Shown here piece by piece: positions 19,645-30,822 of a stretch of DNA of 64,000 nucleotides. The DNA is from Erinaceus europaeus. Lineage: Eukaryota > Chordata > Mammalia > Eulipotyphla > Erinaceidae. The stretch's first letter is position 1. Every line of letters begins with the position of its first letter. The notes beneath the pieces are model-generated. The model was not told where the DNA came from. It was given only the letters and a program-made list of their open reading frames with translations, and made no database searches. Where the stretch lies: NCBI RefSeq assembly GCF_950295315.1, contig NW_026647696.1, forward strand, positions 28,370 through 92,369, given 5' to 3'. The position numbers were made by a program, and so were the translations under genes.

Positions 19645-19917
19645 AATATTTATTTATTTTCCCTTTTTGTTGTCCTTGTTTTATTGATGTAGTGATTATT
19701 GTTGTAATTTGATGTCGTTGTTGGATAGGACAGAGAGGAATAGAGAGAGGAGAAGACAGAGGAGAGAAAGATAAACACCTGCAGACCTGCTTCACTGCTT
19801 GTGAAGCGACTCCCCTGCAGGTGGGGAGCTGGGGGCTTGAACTGGGATCCTTCCAGCAGTCCTTATGCTTTATGCCACCTGCGCTTAACCTGCTGCGCTA
19901 CCTACCGCCCAGTCCCT
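19645..19917 (-). mobile_element. SINE family A
   Basis: Reverse copy directly after the D tail; head GCTACCTACCGCCCAGTCCC. Confidence 0.9.
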
Positions 19918-20545
19918 AAAATGGATATGTAATTCAGTCCATTTCCAAATTCAGTGTCATTTGGTTAATATGAAGTATCATACCTGTTTTTTTTTTTTAA
20001 GGATTTATTTTTAAAAATTTCTTTTTTCTTTTTTTCTTTATTTTCTTTCTTTCTTTCTTTTTTATTATAGGGTAATTAATGTGTTACATTCAACAGTAAA
20101 TACAATAGTTTGTACATGCATAACATTCCCCAGTTTCCCATATAACAATACAAGCCCCATTAGGTCCTCTGAATCCTTCTTGGACCTGTATTCTCCCTAC
20201 CCACCCACCCAGAGTCTTTTACTTTGGTGCAATACGCCAATTCCATTTCAGGTTCTACTTCTGTTTTTTTTTTCTGATCTTGTTTTTCAACTTCTGCCTG
20301 AGAGTGAGATCATCCCATATTCATCCTTCTGTTTCTGACTTATTTCACTCAACATGATTTTTTCAAGGTCCATCCAAGATCGGCTGAAAACGGTGAAGTC
20401 ACCATTTTTTTACAGCCGAGTAGTATTCCATTGTGTATATAGACCACAACTTGCTCAGCCATTCATCTGTTGTTGGACACCTGGGTTGCTTCCAGGTTTT
20501 GGCTATTACAAATTGTGCTGCCAAGAACATATGTGTACACAGATC

Positions 20546-20705
20546 TTTTTTTTTTTGTAATGGTGATAGTGGGAAGCCCTGTCTAGTACCTGATCTGAGG
20601 GGAAATGCTTCCAGTTTTTCACCATTGAGTATGATGTTGGCTGTAGGTTTGCTATGTATAGACTCCACTATCTTGAGGAATTTTCATTTATTCCCATTTC
20701 TAGTA
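20546..20705 (-). mobile_element. Inserted L1 ORF2 reverse-transcriptase fragment
   Basis: The minus strand encodes [20 protein letters not shown], an L1 RT region, ending at CCATTAC then an A-run. It is flanked by GTGTACACAGATC copies at 20533 and 20706. Confidence 0.75.
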
Positions 20706-21335
20706 GTGTACACAGATCTTTTTGGATGGATGTGTTGGGTTCCTTAGGATATATCCCCAGGGGAGGAATTGCAGGATCATAGGGTAGGTCCATTTCTAGC
20801 CTTCTGAGAGTTCTCCAGACTATTCTCCACAGAGGTTGGACCAATTTACATTCCCACCAGCAGTGTGGGAGGGTTCCTTTGACCCCACACCCTCTCCAGC
20901 ATTTGCTGTTGTTACTTTTTCTGATGTATGACATTCTCACAGGAGTGAAGTGGTATCTCATTGTTGTCTTTATTTACATTTCTCTGACAATCAGAGACTT
21001 GGAGCATTTTTTCATGTGTTTCTTCTCAGCCTTTTGGATCTCTTCTGTGTTGAATATTCTGTCCATGTGCTCCCTCCATTTTTGGATGGGGTTATTTGTT
21101 GTCTTTTTGTTGAGTTTGGCAAGCTCTTTATATATTTTGGTTATTAGCCTCTTGTCTGATGTATGGCATGTAAAGATCTTCTCCCATTCTGTGTGGGGTC
21201 TCTTGGTTTGGGTAGTGGTTTCTTTTGCTGTGAAGAAGTTTTTTAATTTGATGTAGTCCCATAGGTTTATACTTGCCTTAGTCTTCTTTGTAATTGGATT
21301 CGTTTCATTGAAGATGTCTTTAAAATGCATGCGGA

Positions 21336-21700
21336 GGGGGTCGGGCGGTGGCACAGTGGGTTAAGCGCATGTGGTGCAAAGCGCAAGGACCGGCGTAAGG
21401 ATCCCGGTTCGAACCCCGGCTCCCCACCTGCAGGGGAGTCACTTCACAGATGGTGAAGCAGGTCTGCAGGTGTCTATCTTTCTCTCCCCCTCTCTGTCTT
21501 CCCCTCCTCTCTCCATTTCTCTCTGTCCTATCCAACAACGAACAACACCAACACCACCAACAATAATAATAATAATAACCACAACGAGGCTACAACAATA
21601 AGGGAAACAAAAGGGGGAAAAAATGGCCTCCAGGAGCGGTGGATTCATGGTGCAGGCACCGAGCCCAGCAATAACCCTGGAGGAAAAGAAAAAAAAAAAG
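21336..21700 (+). mobile_element. SINE family A' nested in L1
   Basis: GGGGTCGGGCGGTGGCACAG head to CCTGGAGGAAAAGAAAAAA. Flanked by GCATGCGGA / GTATGCGGA. Confidence 0.93.
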
Positions 21701-21794
21701 TATGCGGAAAAGAGTTCTGCTAATATTTTCTTCTAAGTATTTGATAGTTTGTGGTCTAACATCCAAGTCCTTGATCCACTTGGAATTTACTTTT

Positions 21795-22077
21795 TTAAAA
21801 TATTTTATTTATTTATTATTTATTCCCTTTTGTTGCCCTTGTTGTTTTATTGTTGTAGTTATGATTGATGTTGTTCTTGTTGGATAGGACAGAGAGAAAT
21901 TGAGAGAGCAGGGGAAGACAGGGGGAGAGAAAGACAGACACCTGCAGACCTGCTTCACCGCTTGTGAAGCGACTCCCCTGCAGGTGGGGAGCCGGGGGCT
22001 TGAACCGGGATCCTTATGCTGGTCCTTGTGCTTTGCGCCACCTGTGCTTAACCCGCTGCGCTACCGCCTGACTCCCC
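21795..22077 (-). mobile_element. SINE family A nested in L1
   Basis: Flanked by GGAATTTACTTTT on both sides, splitting the L1 ORF2 sequence. Confidence 0.93.
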
Positions 22078-22247
22078 GGAATTTACTTTTGTATTTGGTG
22101 AAATATAGTGGTTCAGTTTCATTCTTCTGCATGTTTCAACCCACTGTTTCCAACACCATATGTTGAAGAGACTCTGCTTTCCCCATTTAATAGTCTGAGC
22201 CCCTTTGTCAAAGATTAGATGTCCATAGGTGTGGGGATATTTTTTCT

Positions 22248-22520
22248 TTTTTGAAATATTTATTTATTCCCTTTTGTTGCCCTTGTTTTATTGTTGTAGT
22301 TATTATTGTCGTCGTTGTTGGATAGGACAGAGAGAAAAGGAGACAGGAGGGGAAGACAGAGAGGGGGAGAGAAAGACAGACACCTGCAGACCTGCTTCAC
22401 CACTTGTGAAGTGACCCCCCTGTAGGTGGGGAGCTGGGGCTCGAACCAGGATCTTTACGCCGGCTTTTGCGCTTTGTGCCACGTACGCTTAACCTGCTGC
22501 TACCTACCGTCTCACGCCCA
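22248..22520 (-). mobile_element. SINE family A at the L1 5' end
   Basis: AATATTTATTTATTCCCTTTTG tail to GCTACCTACCGTCTCACGCCC head. Confidence 0.88.
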
Positions 22521-22529
22521 AGAATTTAT

Positions 22530-22805
22530 TTATTTTGTGTTTTATTGGTAGTAGGGCGTTTGATGGTTTACAGCACAGTTGTTTACACTTGGGCACAACT
22601 TCTCGATCTTGCATGACGGGTGTCTGCAAAATACTCTTACTCCCAACCTAGAACGTCAAACCTCCCTGCTTTCGATCCTTCCCCAGAGTCTCTTGCTTTA
22701 GTGCCGTGCACCACTCCCAGTCCAGGTTTCACTCTGTGTTCCCTCTTTCTGACCATGTCTCCTGAGTTCTACCTACATGTAAAGTCCCTGCATAGATCCT
22801 TAAGG
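22530..22805 (-). mobile_element. Diverged older L1 3' UTR
   Basis: CCCAGAGTCTCTTGCTTTAG and TCCAGGTTTCACTCTGTGTT follow the L1 3' UTR order of the younger copies but with many changes. Confidence 0.55.
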
Positions 22806-22859
22806 CAAAACTAGAGACAAAAAGTATGCTTTTTTTTTGGTGTTATTACTGGTTCACTT

Positions 22860-22988
22860 TTTTTTTTTTTAAACCAGAACACTGTTCAGTTCTGGTTTAT
22901 GGTGGTGTGGGGGATTGAACCTGGGACTTTGGAGCCTCAGGCATGAGAGTCTCTTTGCATAGCCATTATGCTATCTGCCCTCCACCTC
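22860..22988 (-). mobile_element. SINE family D
   Basis: CAGTTCTGGTTTATGGTGGTG, GGAGCCTCAGGCATGAGAGTC, ATTATGCTATCTGCCC. Confidence 0.88.
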
Positions 22989-22989
22989 T

Positions 22990-23360
22990 GGTTCACCCTT
23001 TATTAGTATTCTGTCTCTGTACCACAAGCTTAACAGCTTGAAACATTATCCATTTATTAGTTCATAATTCTGTTGGTCAGAAGACCAGGCACTGTATGAC
23101 TGGTTTCTCTGTTCAGTGTCTCAGAGGTAGTAATCAAGGTGTCAGTTGACTGTGTTCTCATTTGGAGGGCTTATGTGATTAAGCATCTCTATCTTTTATA
23201 TTACCTTCTGTCCCTCAGAACTTTTTCATCATATTTAATGATTACATACATTTGCCCTGTCCCCCAAATGTATGTAATCATTAAATAACAGCTCCTCCCC
23301 CTAATCTTGGACAACCATGATTTTGCTTTCTCTTTCTTTTTTTTAATTAAACTGTATTTT
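22990..23360. other. Intron 1 stretch without assigned repeat
   Basis: Includes an inverted pair, ATTTAATGATTACATACATTTG at 23234 and CAAATGTATGTAATCATTAAAT at 23266, able to form a hairpin. Confidence 0.5.
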
Positions 23361-23369
23361 TAAAAATTA

Positions 23370-23462
23370 TTTATTTTATATAATTTTTATTGATAAAAAG
23401 GAAACACTGACAGAAACCATAGGCTAAGAGGGATACAACTCCACACAAATCCCACCACCAGA
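23370..23462 (-). repeat. LINE-like repeat fragment
   Basis: AAACACTGACAGAAACCATAGG and GGGATACAACTCCACACAAA match the 9775 family. Confidence 0.6.
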
Positions 23463-23464
23463 TA

Positions 23465-23640
23465 TTTATTTATTTATTATTGGATAGATGGAGACAGAAA
23501 TTGAGAGGGGAAGGGGAGATAGAGAGGAAGAGAGACAGAAAGACACCTGCAGCACTGCTTTACCATTTGTGAAGCTTTTCTTCCTGTAGGTGGGGACTGT
23601 AATGTATGCACTTACACAAGTGTGCCATGGCCTGGCCCTG
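23465..23640 (-). mobile_element. SINE family B
   Basis: TTATTGGATAGATGGAGACAG body to GTGTGCCATGGCCTGGCCC head. Confidence 0.8.
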
Positions 23641-23739
23641 CTTTCTCTCTCACTCTCTCTCTCTCTCTTTCTTTCTTTCTCTCTTTCCTTCTTTTTTAAA
23701 TATTTATTCCCTTTTGCCCTTGTTTTATTATTTTATTTT

Positions 23740-24545
23740 TTATTTTTAATTTCTTTATTGATAAATTAATGTTTTACATTCAACAGTAAGTACAAAAGTT
23801 TGTACATGCATAACATTTCTAAGTTTTACATATAACAATATAACCCCCACTAAGTCCTCTGTCATCCTTCTTGGATCTGTATTCTTCCCCCCCCCCCCAG
23901 AGTCTTTTACTTTGGTGCAATACGTCAATTCCAGTTCAGGTTCTACTTGTGTTTTCTCTTCTGATCTTGTTTTTCAACTTTTGCCTGAGAGTGAGATCCT
24001 CCCAGATTCATCCTTCTGTTTCTGACTTACTTCACTTAACATGAATTTTTCAAGATCCATCCTTTACTTTAAAGTCTATTGTGTCAGATATGAGAATAGC
24101 TGTTCCTTCCCTTTTTTGTGGGCCATTGGCTTGTATGATAGTTTTCCATCCTTTCATTTTGAGTCTGTGTTTGTCTTGTTGAGTTAGATGGGTTTCCTGT
24201 AGACAGCATATTGTTGGGTTGTGTTTTCTGATCCATCTTCCTACTCTGTATCTTTTAATAGGTGAATTTAGGCCATTGACATTTATTGATATCAAAGATT
24301 GAAGATATTTTAACGCCATTCTTATAGAGTTTTAGAGTGTTCTGATATATGGCCTATTTATGGTGGTCTGACTGTTTATAGGAGACCTTTCAAAACTTCT
24401 TTCAGGGCAGGCTTGGTGATAGTTGATTCCTTCAACTGTTGCTTGTCTGAGAAGGTTTTTATGCCTCCATCTAGTCTGAATGACAGTCTAGCAGGATACA
24501 GTATTCTTGGTTGAAAGCCTTTCTCGTTGAGCACTTGATAGATAT
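23740..24545 (-). mobile_element. Rearranged L1: 3' UTR joined to ORF2 N-terminus
   Basis: 23745-24057 is a standard L1 3' UTR in reverse. From 24058 the minus strand encodes the ORF2 endonuclease start (SLISINVNGLNSPIKRY, CCLQETHLTQ) and then inter-ORF sequence up to 24545. The rest of ORF2 is missing at the junction. Confidence 0.85.
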
Positions 24546-24790
24546 GCCCTTGTTTTATTGTTGTAGTTGTTGTTGTTATTGATGTCGTTGTTGTTGGATA
24601 GAGCAGAGAGAAATGGGGAGAGGAGGGGAAGACAGAGAGGGGGAGAGAAAGATACTTGCAGACCTGCTTCACTGCTTGTGAAGCAACTCCCCTGCAGGTG
24701 GGGAGCTGGGGGCTAGAACCGGGATCCTTACGCTGGTCCATGTGCTTTGTGCCACCAGCGCTTAACCCACTGTGCTACCACCCAACTTCA
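24546..24790 (-). mobile_element. SINE family A
   Basis: CCCTTGTTTTATTGTTGTAG tail to GCTACCACCCAACTTC head. Confidence 0.88.
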
Positions 24791-24799
24791 CTGCTTTCT

Positions 24800-25010
24800 C
24801 TTTCTATGCACATATTCCAGGTACCTCATATAAGTGGAATTATATAATATTTGGCCTTTCGTGTTTAGCATATTTTGCTTAGTATCGTGTTTTCAAGGTT
24901 CATCCATGTCATATAGCCTGTATCCCCTTGTATTTACCAACCACCTTTTGTTTATTCATTTGTGTGTTGATGGACATTTGGACTGTTTCAGGTCTCTTCT
25001 TTTTTTCTTT
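24800..25010 (-). mobile_element. Ancient L1 3' end
   Basis: GGTACCTCATATAAGTGGAA, CAAGGTTCATCCATGTCAT and TGTTGATGGACATTTGGAC are hallmarks of old L1 3' ends in antisense. Confidence 0.7.
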
Positions 25011-25855
25011 CTTTTCAGTTCTCTATATTTTAAGGTCAGTTTAATTGCATCTACATAATCCCTTTGCAGTGGTACCTAACTAGTGTTTGAATAATTTGGA
25101 GGAAGACTATGGGTTCAGCCTCTTGAGGATCATATTAGGATTATACCTATTGTACATTCTCTGGAAAGATTGTATTATGCTTGCTTGAATGTACTGTGGT
25201 GCTGTCTCTCATACTGTTTCATTGCTTGCCTTCCCAGCTGGGTTTTTCTCTGCTTGTGACTAGTGGAATGAACGATGATGCATAATAATCACTTTCCAGC
25301 CTTCAGTGAGAGCACTCTGGCTTCTTGTTTTCAATAGACCCTACCTAGGTCTAGGACATGTTTCTTGAGGGTGTACAAGTATGAGAAGCTATTAATAACA
25401 CGAGCCAGGGTGAGGAAAATAGTTTGTCTACCATTTATGATTTGTGATTGTAGCAGAAGGTACAAAGTGAATTGTCTTGATAGTCTCGTGAGATGAACTT
25501 AGAGCATTTAATAATTAAACAGTGGCACAAACTGTTTCAGAAATGCTCTGAGATTGCAGCAGGGTATGAACTCACCCAAATAAAGAGAATTCAGGACTAA
25601 TTCAGGAGAATTAGCGCTGTCATAATCATCTTTATGCCTCAGACTGAATGTAAACTCATTGCTTCAGTGTGCTATATTGGGAACTAGATGTTAGATCCTG
25701 AAAAGATGTTGGTCTCTAGAACCTAGGCAACCTGAGAAATGGAAACAAGTGAAATGTGCTAGGAACTTCAGATTAAATGTGACCTTAGCATCTCAGTAAC
25801 AAGAACATAGCCTTGGATGTGGCAGGGTGGTGTTTAAATATTATGTACCTATAAG
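25011..25855. other. Unique intron 1 block
   Basis: About 0.85 kb without SINE, L1 or coding signature; possibly old unique intron sequence. Confidence 0.55.
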
Positions 25856-26080
25856 TAGAACCTTAACTGGAATAGGCGTATTGCACCAAAGTAAAAGACT
25901 CTGGGGTGGGTGGGTAGGGAGAATACAGATCCAAGAAGGATGACAGAGGACCTAGTGGGGGTTGTATTGTTATATGGGAAACTGGGGAATGTTATGCATG
26001 TACAAACTATTGTATTTACTGTTGAATGTAAAACATTAATTCCCCAATAAAAAATAAAAATAAATAAAAACAAATAAAAA
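25856..26080 (+). mobile_element. L1 3' terminus, short truncated insertion
   Basis: GTATTGCACCAAAGTAAAAG through CATTAATTCCCCAATAAAAA and an A-rich tail. Only the last 225 bases are present. Confidence 0.85.
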
Positions 26081-26349
26081 AGTTGGAAAAATATTATCTA
26101 CCAATTGTTAGAGGTTTAGAAGAGCATTCCATGGCCTTTGGAAAAACATGGATTTTATATGTAAAGTGTGAGTGTGTGGTGTCCCAGGTTAAGTTTTACT
26201 TGGATGGTGCTCTTCACAGATTTGTTTGTTCATACTCTGTTCTAGTTTGGTGAGGGGGTGTGCAGAGGAACATGCAGCAGCTACCCTGTAGGGATAGATG
26301 AATTTGAAATTTGGGTGGGAACTAGAATGGGTGAAAGTGTCCACTGTGA

Positions 26350-26478
26350 CTGCCTGGAAGGTAGCACAGTGGCTAAGACTTTGGGCTCTGAAACATGAGG
26401 TCTTGAGTTCAGTTCCTGGCATCATATGTATCAGAGTGACATTCTGGCTTATCTCTCTGTCATAAGTAAATAAATTTT
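26350..26478 (+). mobile_element. SINE family C
   Basis: CTGCCTGGAAGGTAGCACAG head, GAGGTCTTGAGTTCAGTTCC; diverged. Confidence 0.75.
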
Positions 26479-26554
26479 TTTTCTTTCTTTTTTTTTTTTT
26501 GTTGTTGTCACCTGGTATTCACTACTCCAGGTCAATCTTGATATTTCTTTTCTT

Positions 26555-26808
26555 TTATATTTATTTATTTCCTTTTGTTGCCCTTATTGTTTTATTGTTG
26601 TTGTTATTGATGTCATTGTTGGATAGGGCAGAGAGAAATGGAGAGAGGAGGGGAAGACAGAGGGGGGAGAGAAAGATAGACCTGCTTCATCGCCTGTGAA
26701 GCGACTTCCCTGCAGGTGGGGAGCCAGCGGCTTAAACTGGGATCCTTAAGCTGGTCCTTGCGCTTTGCACCACATGCACTTAACCTGCTGCGCTACCGTC
26801 TGACTCCC
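26555..26808 (-). mobile_element. SINE family A
   Basis: TTATTTCCTTTTGTTGCCC tail to CTACCGTCTGACTCCC head; a small core deletion near 26685. Confidence 0.9.
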
Positions 26809-26819
26809 AATAAATATAT

Positions 26820-27460
26820 TTTAAAAAATTTTTCACTATGGGGAACAAATGGGACTTGCTGGCTGGGGATCAATCATGGGATGAGGAGGAGCCACAGGAG
26901 ACTGAATAACTGTCTTCTCCAACCTTAGCTTTGCCAGCAGGACTCAATCTATGTTCTCTCTCATAGGCAACAGCCATGTCTGTGGACTGTCTTGGGCAGC
27001 ATGCAGTGCTTTCTGGGTAAGTGAGCTGTCAGAGTTCATCTGTCACAATTTGTGGGAATAAATTGAAAACCAAGGGACTTCTGGGGAATCAGAAAATCAC
27101 TTATGTAAAGATTACCATCACAGGACTTAGTTCGGGTAGTTTGCTAACCTCAGAGATACATGTAGGGATTATTTGCAGTTTATTTTTGTCTCTTCTCTAA
27201 TAGATAAGGAATAAAATGTCTTTGAAATTTTAGTGACAGGTAGTTTTGTCTTGAAATGGCAGTTTCCTGCTCACAGTGGGCTCTTCAGAGAGATGCTATC
27301 TGGGATTGCATAATGGTTGTCTAGTTAAGGGGATCCAGAATCTCCTTTGGCAGTGCCACTAGTCAGAAGCCCTTGGACATTTATTCTCTTGAATTCCTTG
27401 GACCTACAGTTTTCTCCTAAAGGGATTAGATTTCATCATAAAAAAAAAAAATTGAACTAC
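26820..27460. other. Unique block around exon 2
   Basis: Repeat-free sequence on both sides of exon 2; no other exon detected. Confidence 0.6.
26967..27016 (+). CDS. WDR59: WDR59 exon 2 (residues 19-35, last codon split)
   Basis: The exon translates to ATAMSVDCLGQHAVLSG in the frame continued from exon 1. The acceptor is TCTCTCATAG and the donor GTAAGT. The exon is 50 nt: 16 full codons plus two bases of a Gly codon completed by exon 3. It forms the first strands of the propeller. It sits in a short unique block of about 650 bp with SINEs on both sides. Confidence 0.95.
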
Positions 27461-27462
27461 TT

Positions 27463-27655
27463 GTCTGGGAGATAGCCCAGTGGGTAGAATGCACACTTTA
27501 CCATGTGCAAGGAGCCCCCAGTGCCATATGGGAACACCATGCGCAGCTCAGGGGTAGGCTTCATGAGTGGTAGAGCAGTGCTGTGTTGTGCTGTCTCTCT
27601 CTTTCTCCCAGTCTTCCTTACCCTCTTCATCTCTTTATAAAATTGAAAGAGATAA
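27463..27655 (+). mobile_element. Diverged tRNA SINE
   Basis: GTCTGGGAGATAGCCCAGTGG head and CATGAGTGGTAGAGCAGTG core, related to families B/D. Confidence 0.5.
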
Positions 27656-28073
27656 AAAATATCTGCCAGGAATTGTTTATGTACAAAGCCCACTGAGCTA
27701 AAAAAAAAATCATACAAGAAGTTAAACTACCTAATATATTTTTATTTTTAGATTTCTTTTACTTATTTAATATGAGATAGTTTTATATGAATGACAGAGA
27801 AGCCAGAACCCCACACTGATACATGAGGTACGGGAGATCAAATTGAAAGCCTCAGATGTATAATAAGTCTTGCACTCAGTGATTGGAGGAACAAAGAGCA
27901 CAATTACTGAGTGAAATATACAGCAGAAGGAAACATGCAGAAAGGTTCAGGTGGAAAGCAAAAGTATAAGGCAGAGGAGGCTAACCTCAAAAAAACTACA
28001 AAAAGAAAAAATGTTAAAAGAAATGAAGATAATATAAAAGAGTTATTGGACAACATCAAGAAAAACATTTATT

Positions 28074-28412
28074 GGGGGTTAGGCTGTAGTGCAGCAGCAC
28101 ATGGCACAAAGCGCAAACACCAACGTAAGGATCCCAGTTCGAGCCCCTGGCTCCCCACCTGCAGGGGGGCTGCATCACAAGCTGTGAAGCAGGTCTGCAG
28201 GTGTCTATCTTTCTCTGTCTCCTCCTCTTTCCATTTCTCTCTGTCCTGTCCAACAACAACTACATCAGTAACAACAATAATAATAACCTCAACAATGATA
28301 TATATATAAAAACAACAACAACAAGGGCAACAAAAAGGGGAAAGAATAGCTTCCAGGAGCTTTGGATTTGTGGTGCAGGCACCGAGCCCCAGCAATAACC
28401 CTGGAGGCAAAA
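28074..28412 (+). mobile_element. SINE family A'
   Basis: GGGGTTAGGCTGTAGTGCAGC head to AATAACCCTGGAGGCAAAAA. Confidence 0.92.
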
Positions 28413-28639
28413 AAAAAAAATTATGTCATTGGGGTATAATGAGAGAGAGAGAGGGAGAGAGAAGAACAAAATTCATATGTAAAGAAATAGTAGTTGAGAT
28501 TTGCCCAAATTAGATAGACCTTAAAAGACAAAAAGATCTACAAGAAAAATGAATCCAAACCTAAGCTCACCAAGTGGTTACAGTGGTGGTAATCAAGGAC
28601 AAAGAGAGGATTCTAAAGGCTGCTAGAGAAAAGCAGAGA

Positions 28640-29115
28640 GGGGTCAGGTGGTGGTGCTCCTGATTGAGCGCACATGTTACAATGTACAAGGACCCTGGTT
28701 CCAGCCCCCAGACCCCATCTGCAGGGGGAAATCTTTGTGAGTCGTGAAACAGGTCTGCAGATCTCTCTCTCTCTCTCTCTCTCTGCCTGCCTCCAGAGTT
28801 ATCGCTGGAGCTCAGTGCCTGCACTACAAATCCACCTCTCCTGGAGACCATTTTTGTTCCCTTTGTTGTTGTTATTGTTATTGCTGTTGTTGTTGGATAG
28901 GAGAGAGAGGATTGAGAGAGGAGGGGAAAACAGAGAAGTGGAGAGAAAGATAGACACCTGAGACCTGCAGATCTGCAGGCGGAGGAGCCAGGGGCTTGAA
29001 CTTAGGTCCTTGTTCCAGTCCTTGCGCTTAGCGAGGTCCCTCTCTCTCTCTTCATACTCTCTCTATTTCTGGCTGTCTCTATCTAATAAAGATAATTAAA
29101 AAATTAATAAAGAGA
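28640..29115 (+). mobile_element. SINE family B split by an A' insertion
   Basis: GGTCAGGTGGTGGTGCTCCTG head and CT-rich body to 28790; resumes at 29035 with TCTATTTCTGGCTGTCTCTA. Confidence 0.8.
28790..29035 (-). mobile_element. SINE family A' nested in B
   Basis: TGCCTCCAGAGTTATCGCTGG to GGACTTGAACTTAGGTCC-like head region; the end of the head is missing. Confidence 0.75.
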
Positions 29116-29544
29116 GAAAAACAGAGTCACCCCAAAGATGTTAGCTGATTCCTCAATATAAATCATAAAGGCTAGAAAGGACTGGCAGTACATATTCAAA
29201 GTTTTGAAATAATTTCCACCCCAAAATACTTTAACCTTCTAAGTTATAAATCATATTTGAAGGAGGATTGAAGAAATTTTCAGATGAGAAACAACTTAGA
29301 GAATCACAACTACCAAACTTACAAGAAAGGCTAAAGGAACTCATGAAGTAACAATGCAATAACCTTATTCTTAGGGGGTCAACAAGCAAAGGAAGGAAAA
29401 ACAAGCAAAGCCCAGCTAAGACCACCGACTCAGCATGTAGAACTGAACTTAATGAAAGGGCAGTACAGAGGAGGAGGGGTCCAGTGGTGGAGGGATATTT
29501 GTGTTGGGGATGTTATGGTAGTGATGACTCTTATTTTTATAATT

Positions 29545-29727
29545 TTTTTTCACATTTATTTATTCCCATTTATTTTTGTAGTTTTATTGTTGTAGTTATT
29601 GATGTCGTCGTTGTTGGATAGGACAGAGAGAAATGGAGAGAGGAGGGGAAGACAGAGGGGGAGAGAAAGATAGTCACCTGCAGACCTGCTTCACCGCTTG
29701 TGAAGGGACTCCCCTGCAGGTGGGGGT
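29545..29727 (-). mobile_element. SINE family A, lacking the head
   Basis: TTATTTATTCCCATTTATTT tail to GACTCCCCTGCAGGTGGGGG; it stops there, a 5'-truncated copy. Confidence 0.85.
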
Positions 29728-30065
29728 GATCACGACTCTTACTGAAACAAATCCGGCATGTATAATCTTTAGCTCATTTTTGTTTTTTTCTCTAATGGGA
29801 GAGTTTGCTTGCCAAGAGTGATTTCTTTGGAGTAGGAGGTCAGAGGTAGTAGATTGAGTCCTTTTGTATCTTTCCTCCTGCTCCCACTGTTCACACACAG
29901 TCACCAATATTCAGATAGTGATGCTTCTTCCTTTACCGGAAATCCCAGCTGTTCACTGATAAAATTTGTGTTATTTTGTTGAAACATTTGTTTTCTGGAG
30001 GAGAGCCAAATTCTCCAGATTAGATTCCCATAGCTCCACCCCAGAATATCCTTTTACAATATCCT
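29728..30065. other. Unique intron 2 sequence
   Basis: No repeat or gene recognised. Confidence 0.5.
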
Positions 30066-30067
30066 TT

Positions 30068-30345
30068 TTTCCCCTTCCTTCCAGGGTTATTGCTGGGGGC
30101 TTGGTGCAGGCACTATGAATCTGTTTCTGGCAGCCATTCTTTCCATTTTATTGGATAGGACAGAGAATTTGAGAGAGGAGGGGGAGATAGAGAGGGAGAG
30201 AGAAAGATAGATATGTGCAGACTTGCTTTGCAGCTTGTAAAGCATCCCCCCTGGAGGTGGGGAGCTGGGGGCTTGAATCTAGAGCTTGTATGGGTCCTTG
30301 TGCTTCATATTACGTGTGCTTAACCAGGTGTGCCACCACCCAGCC
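30068..30345 (-). mobile_element. SINE family A'-type with B-like head
   Basis: TTCCAGGGTTATTGCTGGGGG to GGTGTGCCACCACCCAGCCCC. Confidence 0.82.
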
Positions 30346-30349
30346 CCTG

Positions 30350-30450
30350 CAACATCCTTTTGTGCTTGAGTCTCAGAGGCCCCACGTTCAATCCCTGCAA
30401 CTGCCATAAGCAAGAGCTGAGCAGTGCTCTGGCTCATAAATAATTAAATA
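30350..30450 (+). mobile_element. SINE family D, 5'-truncated
   Basis: CTTGAGTCTCAGAGGCCCC through GAGCTGAGCAGTGCTCTGGC. Confidence 0.75.
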
Positions 30451-30452
30451 GT

Positions 30453-30608
30453 GTGGTTTGGGAGGTGGCACAGTAGAGAAAGCATTGGACTGTCAAGCAT
30501 GAGGTCCTGAGTTAGATCTCTGGCAGCACATGTACCAACCAGAGTGATGTTTGGTTCTTTCTCCTATCTTTCTCATCAGTCAATAAATAAAATGTGAAAA
30601 AAAAAATC
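30453..30608 (+). mobile_element. SINE family C
   Basis: GGTTTGGGAGGTGGCACAGTAG head, CAATAAATAAAATGTGAAAA tail. Confidence 0.88.
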
Positions 30609-30674
30609 TGCAGTTACCTATTAAAAAAAGTAAAAAATAATTAAATAAGTAAGTAAATAAATACAAAATGGGGC

Positions 30675-30805
30675 AGGGGAGATAGTAGATAGCATAATGG
30701 TTATGCAAAGATCCTCTCATGCCTCAGGCTCCAGAGTCCCTGGTTCAATCCCCTGTACCACCATAAGCCAGAGCTGAGCAGTTCTCTGGTGTAAATAAAT
30801 AAATT
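30675..30805 (+). mobile_element. SINE family D
   Basis: GGGAGATAGTAGATAGCATAATGG-type head and GTTCAATCCCCTGTACCACC. Confidence 0.88.
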
Positions 30806-30822
30806 AAAAATGTATTCCCTTT

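Larger units (their letters stand above)
20060..22245 (-). mobile_element. L1, 5'-truncated, with nested insertions
   Basis: Minus-strand L1: 3' UTR at 20070-20400, then the ORF2 C-terminal part (translated fragments include [19 protein letters not shown] and [20 protein letters not shown]), extending to 22245. Interrupted by an L1 RT fragment (20546-20705), a family A' SINE (21336-21700) and a family A SINE (21795-22077), with target duplications such as GGAATTTAC at 21782 and 22078. Several frameshifts; inactive. Confidence 0.9.
27930..29460 (+). mobile_element. Old L1 5' UTR/ORF1-side fragment broken by SINEs
   Basis: ATCAAGGACAAAGAGAGGAT (28592), GCTAGAAAGGACTGGCAGTA (29171) and CTTACAAGAAAGGCTAAAGG (29319) follow the order of old L1 5' regions. 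SINEs at 28074-28412 and 28640-29115 interrupt it. Confidence 0.55.

Noticed and set aside
24050..24319. Endonuclease-domain protein gene on the - strand
   Set aside because: It is the first 89 residues of a truncated L1 ORF2, not a host gene.
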